NCBI RefSeq assembly: GCF_036237315.1 | Contig: NZ_CP108356.1 | Coordinates: 3,592,501-3,656,500 of the forward strand | Direction: 5' to 3' | Origin: Streptomyces sp. NBC_01351 | GTDB taxonomy: Bacteria > Actinomycetota > Actinomycetes > Streptomycetales > Streptomycetaceae | Length of the DNA stretch: 64,000 nt | Part shown: positions 41,280-48,940 of the stretch, in pieces | How positions within the stretch are numbered: the first letter of the stretch is position 1 | Layout of the letters: each line of letters starts with the position of its first letter | The notes under the pieces: generated by a model | Databases searched by the model: none | What the model saw: only the letters and a program-made list of their open reading frames with translations | What the model was told of the DNA's origin: nothing | Translations under genes and position numbers: made by a program

Positions 41280-41675
41280 CTAGGCCAGGAGCTTCGCCTT
41301 GGCGCGGTCGAACTCCGCCTGGGTGATGTCGCCCTTGTCCTTGAGCGCGGCCAGCTTGTGCAGTTCGTCGGCCGAACCGCCGCCGCCACCGGTGCTCGCC
41401 GCCTCGCGGACGTACGCCTGGAAGGCCTCTTGGCTCTGCTTCACCTGCTTCGCGTCCCGCTCGGCCATGCTCCGCCCGCGGACGATGAGGTAGATGAGAA
41501 CGCCGATGTACGGCAGCAGGAGGACCAGGACCAGCCATCCCGCCTTGGCCCATCCGCTCATGCCGTGGTCACGGAAGATGTCCGAGATGACCTTGAAGAG
41601 CAGGAAGAACCACATCACCCACAGGAACAGCCACAGCATCGTCCAGAAGAGGTTGAGCAGCGGGTAATCGTCCAT
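41280..41675 (-). CDS. SHOCT-domain membrane protein
   Basis: A 131-aa protein with two N-terminal membrane helices (PLDc_N-like: 'LLNLFWTMLWLFLWVMWFFL', 'AGWLVLVLLLPYIGVLIYLI') and a C-terminal SHOCT motif ('ADELHKLAALKDKGDITQAE' then 'FDRAKAKLLA'). SHOCT is a short oligomerisation or targeting motif. The ATG at 41675 removes an unlikely 8-residue leader. Function unknown; divergent from the potassium channel gene. Confidence 0.87.
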   Translation of the reverse strand: MDDYPLLNLFWTMLWLFLWVMWFFLLFKVISDIFRDHGMSGWAKAGWLVLVLLLPYIGVLIYLIVRGRSMAERDAKQVKQSQEAFQAYVREAASTGGGGGSADELHKLAALKDKGDITQAEFDRAKAKLLA

Positions 41676-41703
41676 GCCCGACTCCGATCTTTTCCGCACG
41701 TAT

Positions 41704-41716
41704 GCGAATGATTCGC
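41704..41716. promoter_or_regulatory. perfect 13-base dyad between divergent genes
   Basis: GCGAAT-G-ATTCGC, in the gap between the SHOCT gene (41675) and the potassium channel gene (41788). Could be an operator; no regulator is adjacent. Confidence 0.4.
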
Positions 41717-41787
41717 GCGTTCCCGTCCTTCATACAGTCCGGTGATCGAAGTCGCATGTGGAGCGGACGGCCCCCGACGATGGGCAC

Positions 41788-42333
41788 ATGAGCCTCTCGA
41801 ACGGCCGGCAGCCCCGCCTCCGCGTGATCGGCCACCTGCTCCGTTCGGTGGCCGCGGCCGCGGTGCTCACCGGGCTGTACTACCTGGCGCCGCTGGACCG
41901 CGGGGTGGGCGTCGGCACCGTCGTCCTGCTGCTCACGGGGCTCGCCGTTTTCGGCGCCCTGATCGCCTGGCAGCTCGCCGCCATCGCCCGTTCGGAGTAT
42001 CCGCGGCTGCGCGCCATCGAGGCCATGGCCACCGCCGTGCCGCTGTTCCTGGTGCTGTTCGCGGCGGTGTACTTCCTGATCTCCAAGGAGTACCCGGCCA
42101 CGTTCTCGGAGCCGATGAACAGGACCGACGCCCTCTACTTCACGGTCACCGTGTTCGCGACCGTCGGCTTCGGGGACATCGCGCCCGTCTCGGAGGCCGC
42201 CCGCGCGCTGACCACCGTCCAGATGGTCGCCGACCTGATCGTGGTCGGCCTCGTCGCCAAGGGGCTCTTCGGAGCCGTCCAGGTGGGGCTGCTCCGGAAG
42301 GGGACCGACGGCGGACCCGAGGAACCTTCGTAG
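41788..42333 (+). CDS. potassium channel family protein
   Basis: A 181-aa ion channel of the two-transmembrane plus pore type. Here about two extra N-terminal helices precede the pore module. The selectivity filter is 'TVTVFATVGFGDIAPVSEAA' (T-V-G-F-G-D). The ATG at 41788 begins 'MSLSNGRQPRLRVIGHLLRS'; an ATG at 41758 is possible but has no better ribosome site. No C-terminal regulatory (RCK) domain. It would conduct K+ as a tetramer. Confidence 0.88.
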   Translation: MSLSNGRQPRLRVIGHLLRSVAAAAVLTGLYYLAPLDRGVGVGTVVLLLTGLAVFGALIAWQLAAIARSEYPRLRAIEAMATAVPLFLVLFAAVYFLISKEYPATFSEPMNRTDALYFTVTVFATVGFGDIAPVSEAARALTTVQMVADLIVVGLVAKGLFGAVQVGLLRKGTDGGPEEPS

Positions 42334-42363
42334 GCCGCCGGACGCCGTCGTAGGCTGCGAGGC

Positions 42364-42912
42364 ATGGTGGAACGCGAGGATCCCGCGGTACGGCTGGTAC
42401 GGCTGGCGCCCTGGTCGGCGGACGACTTCTGGCTGCTGGAGCGCAAGAACGAGCCCGTCATGACCGAGCACCTCGGCGGACCGGAGACCCTCGCGAAGCT
42501 CCACGACCGGCAGCGGCGCTACGAGGCCCTCAGCGCGCGGGAGCCTGCCGCCGGGCGGATGTTCCGGGTGGTGCTGGAGCCGGAGGGCGAGAGCGTCGGC
42601 TCCATCGGCTTCTGGGAGCGGGAGTGGCAGTGCCGGCCGGTGTACGAGACCGGCTGGGGCATCCTGCCCGAGTTCCAGGGGCGGGGCCTCGCGGTGGTCG
42701 CGCTGCGGGAGCTGCTGTCGTACGTACGCACCCACGGCTCCCCCGCCCGCGAGACCGTCCACGCCTTCCCGGGCACCGACCACCCGGCCTCCAACGCCGT
42801 CGCGCGCCGGGCGGGCTTCGAATGCCTCGGCGAGGTCGATTTCGAGTACCCGCCCGGGGTGCCCCACCCGAGCAACGACTGGTGCCACCGCATCAGGGCC
42901 GTGAGGGCGTGA
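42364..42912 (+). CDS. GNAT-family N-acetyltransferase (RimJ/RimL-like)
   Basis: A 182-aa GNAT protein. The acetyl-CoA site is 'WGILPEFQGRGLAVVALREL' (Q-x-x-G-x-G/A) and the C-terminal block is 'NAVARRAGFECLGEVDFEYP'. The layout 'LVRLAPWSADDFWLLERKN' at the N-terminus resembles the RimJ/RimL subgroup. It acetylates an amino group of an unknown substrate. Starts 30 bases after the channel gene, possibly on one transcript. Confidence 0.88.
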   Translation: MVEREDPAVRLVRLAPWSADDFWLLERKNEPVMTEHLGGPETLAKLHDRQRRYEALSAREPAAGRMFRVVLEPEGESVGSIGFWEREWQCRPVYETGWGILPEFQGRGLAVVALRELLSYVRTHGSPARETVHAFPGTDHPASNAVARRAGFECLGEVDFEYPPGVPHPSNDWCHRIRAVRA

Positions 42913-42933
42913 GGGCCTGGAATGCCCTGGGCG

Positions 42934-43845
42934 TCAGGCCGTCAGGATGATCCGGCCCCGGGTCCCCGGGGTCGCCAGGTGGGCGTGCGCCTTGGCTGCG
43001 TCGGCGAGGTCGAAGGCGTCCGCCACCCGCAGGGCGAGGGCGCCCGAATCGACCAGGGAGACCAGGCGGGCCAGGTGCTCCCCGTCCGCGGCGACCTCCT
43101 GCTCCACCACCCGCACCCCGCGCTCCGCCGCCGGCGCCGCCCCCGGGATCACGCCGACGTACACGCCGCCGTCGCGGACGAAGCCGAGCGCGGACTCCCC
43201 CAGTACGGCCGCGTCCAGCACCCCGTCGACCGGCTCGGCCGGGGCTCCTCCGCGCGGGACGAAGCCGGTCGCGCCCAGCGAGCGCAGGTAGGCCTCGTCG
43301 TCGGCGCCCGCGAGGGCCGTCACCACCAGCCCGGCCCGCGCCGCGAGCTGGACCGCGAGCGCTCCGACCACCCCGGCGGCGCCGGTGATCAGCACCGAGG
43401 CCCCGGGGGCGAGGCCCAGCTGCTCCACGGCGCGGCCCGCGGTGAGCCCGCCGAGCGGGAGCCCCGCCGCGGTCACGGCGTCCACGGTGGCCGGCGCGGC
43501 GGCGATGGCGGTCGCGTCGAGGACCGCGTACTCGGCGTGCGTGCCCAGCGGCTTCACCGTTCCGTAGTGCAGCCCGACGACCTGCTGTCCGGCGGCCCAG
43601 TCGGCCACCCCGGCGCCGACCTCGTCGATCTCCCCCGCCGCCTCCCAGCCGAGGCCGAGCCGCTGCCCCGCCCCGCCGAAGACCCCGGCGCGGACCCCGG
43701 CGTCCACCGGGTTGAGCCCGGTGGCCCGGACCCGGATGCGGACCTGGCCGGCCGCCGGGCGCGGGACCGGGACCTCGGCGATCTCGACGTTCTCGGGCCC
43801 GCCGAACTCGTTGACGACCACTGCCTTCATCGTTGCGTCAGTCAT
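42934..43845 (-). CDS. quinone-oxidoreductase-like MDR enzyme
   Basis: A 303-aa medium-chain dehydrogenase/reductase of the zinc-free quinone oxidoreductase type. It has 'MKAVVVNEFGGPENVEIAEV' at the N-terminus, 'GLNPVDAGVRAGVFGG' and the NADP-binding 'SVLITGAAGVVGALAVQLAA' (G-x-x-G-x-x-G). No zinc-binding cysteines. GGGAGAG precedes the ATG. Divergent from the HxlR regulator gene; HxlR proteins commonly control such oxidoreductases in response to electrophiles or quinones, so this is a likely target. Confidence 0.92.
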   Translation of the reverse strand: MTDATMKAVVVNEFGGPENVEIAEVPVPRPAAGQVRIRVRATGLNPVDAGVRAGVFGGAGQRLGLGWEAAGEIDEVGAGVADWAAGQQVVGLHYGTVKPLGTHAEYAVLDATAIAAAPATVDAVTAAGLPLGGLTAGRAVEQLGLAPGASVLITGAAGVVGALAVQLAARAGLVVTALAGADDEAYLRSLGATGFVPRGGAPAEPVDGVLDAAVLGESALGFVRDGGVYVGVIPGAAPAAERGVRVVEQEVAADGEHLARLVSLVDSGALALRVADAFDLADAAKAHAHLATPGTRGRIILTA

Positions 43846-43869
43846 GATCTCTCCCGTGGTATCCGGCTC

Positions 43870-43901
43870 GTCGAGTCGAGCCGAGTCGAGCTGAGTCGAC
43901 T
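43870..43901. repeat. 10-bp direct repeats in the oxidoreductase leader
   Basis: Three consecutive units of the type CGAGTCGAGC (43871-43900) in the gap before the oxidoreductase gene. Confidence 0.7.
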
Positions 43902-43939
43902 CGGTGGCTCGTTCCTGATGAGCACTAACCTAGGGAGAG

Positions 43940-43978
43940 GTACTCTCTTTTCGTAAGTACGCACTTCGGGGTGCGTAC
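43940..43978. promoter_or_regulatory. candidate HxlR operator and adjoining perfect dyad
   Basis: GTACT (43940-43944) and AGTAC (43956-43960) form an inverted repeat with an 11-base spacer, the usual shape of HxlR targets. It overlaps a second perfect dyad, GTACGCAC / GTGCGTAC (43957-43964 and 43971-43978, 6-base spacer). Both lie between the divergent oxidoreductase and HxlR genes, 22-60 bases before the HxlR ATG. Confidence 0.65.
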
Positions 43979-43999
43979 CCGACCCGGAAGTGGGGCCCC

Positions 44000-44416
44000 A
44001 TGGCCACCCGCACCGCCGCTGCTCGCCGCGAAGACGCCCGCGAGGCCTACGACGCCTTCCTCAAGGAATGCCCCACCAGTCAGCTCCTGGCCCGCATCAG
44101 CGACAAGTGGGTCGGCCTCGTCGTCAGCGCCCTCGCCCAGGCCGACGACCGTTCCATGCGCTACAGCGACCTCGGCCGCAAGATCCCGGGCGTCAGCCAG
44201 AAGATGCTCACCCAGACCCTGCGCTCCCTCGAACGCGACGGCCTCGTCACCCGCACCGTGACCCCCACCGTCCCCGTCCGCGTCGACTACCGGCTCACCG
44301 AACTCGGCGGCAGCCTCGCCTGCCTGCTCTCCTCCGTGAAGCTGTGGGCCGAGAACCACTTCGACAAGGTCAACGCCCACCGCCAGGCCTACGACGAGAA
44401 CGCGGAGACCGCCTGA
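44000..44416 (+). CDS. HxlR-family transcriptional regulator
   Basis: A 138-aa winged-helix HxlR regulator: 'LLARISDKWVGLVVSALAQA' (family start of domain), 'RYSDLGRKIPGVSQKMLTQT' (recognition helix) and 'LRSLERDGLVTRTVTPTVPV' (wing). The early 'ECPTSQLL' contains a Cys at the place where sensing cysteines occur in the family. Divergent from the oxidoreductase gene with dyads between them, so it probably controls that gene and itself. Confidence 0.93.
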   Translation: MATRTAAARREDAREAYDAFLKECPTSQLLARISDKWVGLVVSALAQADDRSMRYSDLGRKIPGVSQKMLTQTLRSLERDGLVTRTVTPTVPVRVDYRLTELGGSLACLLSSVKLWAENHFDKVNAHRQAYDENAETA

Positions 44417-44481
44417 AGCCCCGGTGAAGACCCCGGCGAAAACCCCGGCGGCCCCCACCCCCTCAGTGGCATGCTGACAGG

Positions 44482-45282
44482 GTGAACGGACCAGGCATTC
44501 AGCTCACCCTCGCCCCCGACCTGCGCGTCTTCGCCGCCCCCAGCCGGCGTGCGGAGCGCGTACCGACGGCCACCGACGGCGCCTCCAGCATCGGACACGT
44601 CGTCGAATCCGCCGGAGTCCCGCTCACCGAAGTCGGCCGCCTCCTCGTCGACGGCCACGAGGTGCCCGTCTCGTACGTGCCCCAAGACGGCCAGGACGTC
44701 GAGGTGTTCGGCGTCGACCGGCCCCAGCGCGTCGACGGCGCCCCGCTCCGCTTCCTCCTCGACGTCCACCTCGGCACGCTCGCCCGCCGCCTGCGCCTGC
44801 TCGGCGTCGACGCCGCCTACGAGAACGAGGACATCGGCGACCCGGCCCTCGCCACCCGCTCCGCCGCCGAGCAGCGCGTCCTGCTCTCCCGCGACCGCGG
44901 ACTGCTGCGCCGCCGCGAGCTCTTCGCCGGCGCGTACGTCTACAGCGACAACCCGGACGAGCAACTGCGCGACGTACTCGGCCGGTTCGCGCCCGTCCTC
45001 GCCCCGTGGACCCGCTGCACCGCCTGCAACGGGCCGCTCCGCGCAGCCGACAAGGACAGCGTGGACGACCGCCTGGAGCCCGGCACGCACCGCTCGTACG
45101 ACGTGTTCGCGCAGTGCACCGACTGCGAACGCGTCTACTGGCGTGGCGCCCACCACGCCCGCCTGGAGCGGATCGTCGACGAGGCCGTCACGGAATTCGG
45201 CACCGAAGCCCAGGCCTCGGCCCGGGACCGGGCCCAGGACCAGGCCCGGGACCAGGACCAGGACCGGGCTCAGAAGGCGTAG
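44482..45282 (+). CDS. Mut7-C RNase-domain protein with ubiquitin-like N-terminus
   Basis: A 266-aa protein. Residues ~1-85 are the ubiquitin/ThiS-like domain and residues ~90-235 the Mut7-C PIN-related RNase domain: 'FLLDVHLGTLARRLRLLGVD' with the first acidic residue, 'LLSRDRGLLRRRE' and a zinc ribbon formed by 'CTACNGPL' and 'CTDCERVYW'. It probably cuts RNA. The C-terminus ends in an Asp/Gln/Arg repeat (DQARDQDQDRAQ) of low complexity. GTG start. Its end overlaps the convergent secreted-protein gene by 13 bases. Confidence 0.9.
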   Translation: MNGPGIQLTLAPDLRVFAAPSRRAERVPTATDGASSIGHVVESAGVPLTEVGRLLVDGHEVPVSYVPQDGQDVEVFGVDRPQRVDGAPLRFLLDVHLGTLARRLRLLGVDAAYENEDIGDPALATRSAAEQRVLLSRDRGLLRRRELFAGAYVYSDNPDEQLRDVLGRFAPVLAPWTRCTACNGPLRAADKDSVDDRLEPGTHRSYDVFAQCTDCERVYWRGAHHARLERIVDEAVTEFGTEAQASARDRAQDQARDQDQDRAQKA

Positions 45283-45755
45283 GCGTCACCCGTGTCCAGC
45301 GCGAGCACCACGTGCTCGTTGTTGGCGAGGTTGCGGTCCGTGGCGCCGCCGTTCCACCAGGTGTCCACCCGCAGCACCACCTCCGGCGCCCGTTCGCGCA
45401 GCCCCAGCGCCATCCCGATGTGCCGGCCGTGGCCGTGCAGCGGCATCGGCCCGGTCTCGCACACCACCTCGCGCAGCCCGGCGCGGGCGCAGCCCGACGG
45501 CAGCTGCTGCCGGTCCGCGAGATCGACCGACAGCCGCAGCCGCACCGTCGCGTTCGGCACCGCCGCCGGCCCGTCGTTCTCCGGGACCAGCCAGATCCGC
45601 AGCTGCGCCTCGGCCAGGGCCACCCGGCCGTGGTACGAGACGTCCGCCTCCGGCCCGGCCCAGGCCCCCGCGGGGGCCGCCGCCGTCCCGAACGCCAGCA
45701 GCCCGGCCAGTCCCGCCACCACCACACCCGACACGGCAACACGGCGCATCGCCAC
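45270..45755 (-). CDS. small secreted protein of unknown function
   Basis: A 161-aa protein with a Sec signal peptide ('MRRVAVSGVVVAGLAGLLAF', cleavage after an A-x-A near 'GAWA') and a single extracytoplasmic beta-rich domain of unknown family. It has two cysteines (one each in 'SGCARAG' and 'EVVCETG') likely to form a disulphide. The GTG at 45755 is chosen because AGGAGG lies 8 bases upstream; an ATG at 45749 is an alternative. Function unknown. Confidence 0.75.
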   Translation of the reverse strand: MAMRRVAVSGVVVAGLAGLLAFGTAAAPAGAWAGPEADVSYHGRVALAEAQLRIWLVPENDGPAAVPNATVRLRLSVDLADRQQLPSGCARAGLREVVCETGPMPLHGHGRHIGMALGLRERAPEVVLRVDTWWNGGATDRNLANNEHVVLALDTGDAYAF

Positions 45756-45898
45756 CGCCACCACCTCCTCTTCGCGCGGAGGCTAGCCAGCACCGACCCT
45801 CTCCGGTCGGACCATCACACGAATGAGGGCGCGGCATGCCCCCATTCGCCCGCCCCTCCCCCGACCTTCCCCGCCGCCCGATCCGTACGCTTCGAGCC

Positions 45899-46234
45899 AT
45901 GCCGATCGCCCGCTCCGCCGCCCTGTTCACCCTCGCCGCCCTCCTGGAGATCGGCGGCGCCTGGCTCGTCTGGCAGGGCGTCCGGGAGCACAAGGGCTGG
46001 GCCTGGATCGGCGCCGGAGTCATCGCCCTCGGCCTCTACGGCTTCGTCGCCACCCTCCAGCCCCAGGGCGACTTCGCCCGGGTCCTCGCCGCCTACGGCG
46101 GGGTCTTCGTCGCCGGATCCCTCGCCTGGGGCATCGTCGCGGACGGCTACCGCCCCGACCGCTGGGACATCCTCGGAGCCCTCGTCTGCCTCGCCGGAAT
46201 GGCCCTGATCATGTACGCCCCGCGCGGCCGCTGA
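45899..46234 (+). CDS. YnfA-family (UPF0060) membrane protein
   Basis: A 111-aa four-helix membrane protein of the UPF0060/YnfA family, related to small multidrug transporters. Typical blocks are '[20 protein letters not shown]', '[20 protein letters not shown]' and '[20 protein letters not shown]'. The family ends 'GFRPDRWDIIGA'-like, here '[13 protein letters not shown]'. Efflux is suggested by fold only. Confidence 0.92.
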   Translation: MPIARSAALFTLAALLEIGGAWLVWQGVREHKGWAWIGAGVIALGLYGFVATLQPQGDFARVLAAYGGVFVAGSLAWGIVADGYRPDRWDILGALVCLAGMALIMYAPRGR

Positions 46235-46298
46235 GCCCCCGCCGGCCCGCCTATGCTGGCGAGTATTCACCCGTACGAACGACCGAGGAGCCCCGCAC

Positions 46299-47066
46299 AT
46301 GAGCACGACCACGGCCACCCGCACCGCCGTAGTCACCGGCGCGAGCAGCGGCATCGGCGCGGCCACCGCCCGGCAGCTCGCCGCGGCCGGCTACCACGTC
46401 GTCCTCACCGCCCGCCGCAAGGACCGCATCGAGGCCCTCGCGGCCGAGATCACCGCGGCCGGCCACTCCGCCGCGGCCCACGCCCTCGACGTCACCGACC
46501 GCGCCGCCGTCGATTCCTTCGCGGCCTCCCTCGACCGCTGTGACGTCGTGGTCAACAACGCCGGCGGCGCCATCGGAGCCGAGCCCGTCGCCACCGGAGA
46601 CCCCGCCGACTGGCGCACGATGTACGAAACCAACGTCATCGGCACCCTCAACGTCACCCAGGCGCTGCTCCCCGCGATCACCGCCTCCGGCGACGGCACG
46701 GTGGTCGTCCTCTCCTCCACCGCCGGCCACGCCACCTACGAGGGCGGCGCGGGCTACGTCGCCGCCAAGAACGGTGCCCGCGTCCTCGCCGAGACCCTCC
46801 GCCTGGAACTCGTCGGCCAGCCCGTACGCGTCATCGAGATCGCCCCCGGCCTGGTCAAGACCGAGGAGTTCGCCACCACCCGCTTCCGCGGCGACACCGA
46901 GAAGGCGGCGAAGGTGTACGCGGGCGTCGCGGACCCCCTCACCGCCGACGACGTGGCCGAGACCATCACCTGGGCGGTGACCCGTCCCAGCCACGTCAAC
47001 ATCGACCTCCTGGTGGTCCGCCCTCGCGCCCAGGCCTCGAACACGAAGCTCCACCGCGAGCTCTAG
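46299..47066 (+). CDS. SDR-family oxidoreductase
   Basis: A 255-aa short-chain dehydrogenase. The NADP site is 'VVTGASSGIGAATARQLAAA' (G-x3-G-x-G), followed by 'VVNNAGGAIG' (NNAG) and the catalytic 'SSTAGHATYEGGAGYVAAKN' with Ser, Tyr and Lys (Y-x3-K). Length is classic for the family. GAGGAG precedes the ATG. Substrate unknown; the stop overlaps the convergent deacetylase gene by four bases. Confidence 0.93.
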   Translation: MSTTTATRTAVVTGASSGIGAATARQLAAAGYHVVLTARRKDRIEALAAEITAAGHSAAAHALDVTDRAAVDSFAASLDRCDVVVNNAGGAIGAEPVATGDPADWRTMYETNVIGTLNVTQALLPAITASGDGTVVVLSSTAGHATYEGGAGYVAAKNGARVLAETLRLELVGQPVRVIEIAPGLVKTEEFATTRFRGDTEKAAKVYAGVADPLTADDVAETITWAVTRPSHVNIDLLVVRPRAQASNTKLHREL

Positions 47067-47734
47067 ACGAGCCCGGCCGCCTTCAGGTGCGGCATGAGGG
47101 CGGCCGGCTTCAGCCCGGCCGCCTTCGCCGCGTCCAGCGCCCGCTGCAGGTCCGCCGCGAGCGTCGGCGTGAAGTGCAGCAGCACGATGTCCCCCGCCTT
47201 CAGCTGCGGCGTGGCCGGGGTCTCGCTCCAGGTGGTGAAGTCGTACGTCCACGTCACGAGCGCCTTCACCCCGCACGCCTTGGCCGCGAGGCGCACCTCG
47301 TCGTCGACGGCCCCGTACGGCGGCCGCAGCAGCTTCGGCGCCCGCCCGAAGGTCGCCTGCAACTGCTCCCCGGCCCCGCAGACTTCCGCGTCCTTCCCGG
47401 CCGCGTCCAGCGTGGTCAGGTCCGGGTGGTTGACCGTGTGGTTCTCGACGTTCGCCCGGCCCTGCTCCGTGAGCGCGGTGAAGTACTGCGTGTCGTACGA
47501 GGTCGCCCCAGGCAGCAGGAACAACGACACCGGCACCCGCTTCTCCCGCAGGATCCGGGCCGCCTCGGGATCGTGGTTCCAGCCGTCGTCGATGGTGATG
47601 AAGACGACGTTCTCCACCGTCGGCACATGCGACACGACGGGCGGCAGCCCCACCCCCGCCTGAGCGGACCCGGCGGCCCCGAGGGCGAGCGACAACGACG
47701 CGAGAGCGGCGACAAGCACGCGAGATCTCCACAT
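47063..47734 (-). CDS. secreted polysaccharide deacetylase (NodB-like)
   Basis: A 223-aa secreted deacetylase of the carbohydrate-esterase-4 fold. A signal peptide ('SRVLVAALASLSLALGAAG', cleavage near AQA) precedes the NodB domain: 'NVVFITIDDGWNHDPEAARI' (D-D motif), 'VENHTVNHPDLTTLD' (H-x3-H) and 'LLRPPYGAVDDEVRLAAKAC' (R-x-P-Y). A metal and catalytic base are thus in place. It should remove acetyl groups from cell-wall or external polysaccharide. A downstream ATG at 47734 is used; the ATG at 47743 would add three residues. Confidence 0.93.
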   Translation of the reverse strand: MWRSRVLVAALASLSLALGAAGSAQAGVGLPPVVSHVPTVENVVFITIDDGWNHDPEAARILREKRVPVSLFLLPGATSYDTQYFTALTEQGRANVENHTVNHPDLTTLDAAGKDAEVCGAGEQLQATFGRAPKLLRPPYGAVDDEVRLAAKACGVKALVTWTYDFTTWSETPATPQLKAGDIVLLHFTPTLAADLQRALDAAKAAGLKPAALMPHLKAAGLV

Positions 47735-47775
47735 GGCGCACACCCTGGTCTAGACCAACTCTCCGCGTCAACCCC

Positions 47776-48885
47776 CTACTTGGGAGTCCCTTCCGCCGAA
47801 AGCGCACGCGCCTCAAGGGCGTTGCTCCCCGCCACATCGGCAGGACCCTGCGCCGGCAGCTCGAACGTCACCGTCACACTCCGCCGCACGGCGGTCTTCC
47901 TCCACCACTTGTGACCGCCGCCGAGCAGTGTGTCGGCGTCCCCCAGCGCACCGTTTCCGTACTGGAAGGTCGCGCCCTCTCCCCGCCAGAGGTCGGTCCG
48001 CACGAACGAGCAGGTGACCAGCGACTTCCCGTCGGCCAGCCGCATCACCGGCAACTCCCCTCCTGCCACCTCGAAGGCGTACCCCTTCGTGACGTCCGTC
48101 AGGTCACCCTTCAAGACGTTGAACGCCTTGACGACCTCACTCGTGAGCTCGCCCGGCACGAAGTGGTCACTCTCGGGCTTCCCATCCGGAGCGGTGAAAG
48201 TCATGTACCGGGCGTACCGCCCGCACACCTCCCGGTCGGCGGCGGCAGTCGGCGACAGCACCACCGCGCCCGCCGCGTCCCGGCCGACCGCCGCGATCTC
48301 CTTGCTCCGCGCGGCGAAGTCGAAGATGCGGTGCATCATGGCGTCGTTCTTTCCGGGGGTCACCGGCCTGTCGTTCACCCAGGACATCGCGGCGGCCTTC
48401 CACTCGCCACCCGGCGCATCCTGGACGAAGTAGTGCACGGCGGCATCCCTCGTCGCATTGACGTGGTTGGAGGACTGCCTACTGAGCACCACGAACGAAC
48501 GCGGATAGCCCTGCTGATCCCGCTCGGCAGGCACGAAGAACTCCGGCCGCCCGAAGGAGAACTCGGGCACGTCAATACTCCGCAACCTCGCGACCTCAAC
48601 GCGCGCCAGGCTCTCCTTCAGCAACTCCCCCGTCTCCACCGCGGCAAGCCCGACAGCATCCCGCCGATCCAGCGATGCCATGCGCTCGGAGAGGTAGCGG
48701 TTGAAGACCTGCTCGGCCTGCTCCTTGCCGATCACCATCGGCACCACGGGCGCGGCCGACGCACCGGCCGGGGCCGCCTTCCCGCCCGAGCACCCCCCGA
48801 GCCCGACGACACACCCCACCGCCACGGCGACGACACCCACCCGAACCCGACGCTGCTGCCGCCGCCGACCAGCCCAAATCCACAT
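47776..48885 (-). CDS. lipoprotein paralogue 1 of a tandem pair
   Basis: A 369-aa lipoprotein. ATG at 48885 follows GGGGGATGTTCCGTG; a basic stretch, a hydrophobic segment and lipobox 'VGLGGC' come next. The mature part starts 'APVVPMVIGKEQAEQVFNRY', includes 'AAVHYFVQDAPGGEWKAAAM', 'LSPTAAADREVCGRYARYM' and 'GELPVMRLADGKSLVTCSFV'. It has no recognised domain. It shares all blocks and even its leader sequence with the next upstream gene, showing a tandem duplication. Function unknown; surface-exposed in the cell envelope. Confidence 0.85.
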   Translation of the reverse strand: MWIWAGRRRQQRRVRVGVVAVAVGCVVGLGGCSGGKAAPAGASAAPVVPMVIGKEQAEQVFNRYLSERMASLDRRDAVGLAAVETGELLKESLARVEVARLRSIDVPEFSFGRPEFFVPAERDQQGYPRSFVVLSRQSSNHVNATRDAAVHYFVQDAPGGEWKAAAMSWVNDRPVTPGKNDAMMHRIFDFAARSKEIAAVGRDAAGAVVLSPTAAADREVCGRYARYMTFTAPDGKPESDHFVPGELTSEVVKAFNVLKGDLTDVTKGYAFEVAGGELPVMRLADGKSLVTCSFVRTDLWRGEGATFQYGNGALGDADTLLGGGHKWWRKTAVRRSVTVTFELPAQGPADVAGSNALEARALSAEGTPK

Positions 48886-48940
48886 CACGGAACATCCCCC
48901 CACAGGACTCACCCACCAGAACGACGAGATCACCGACCCC

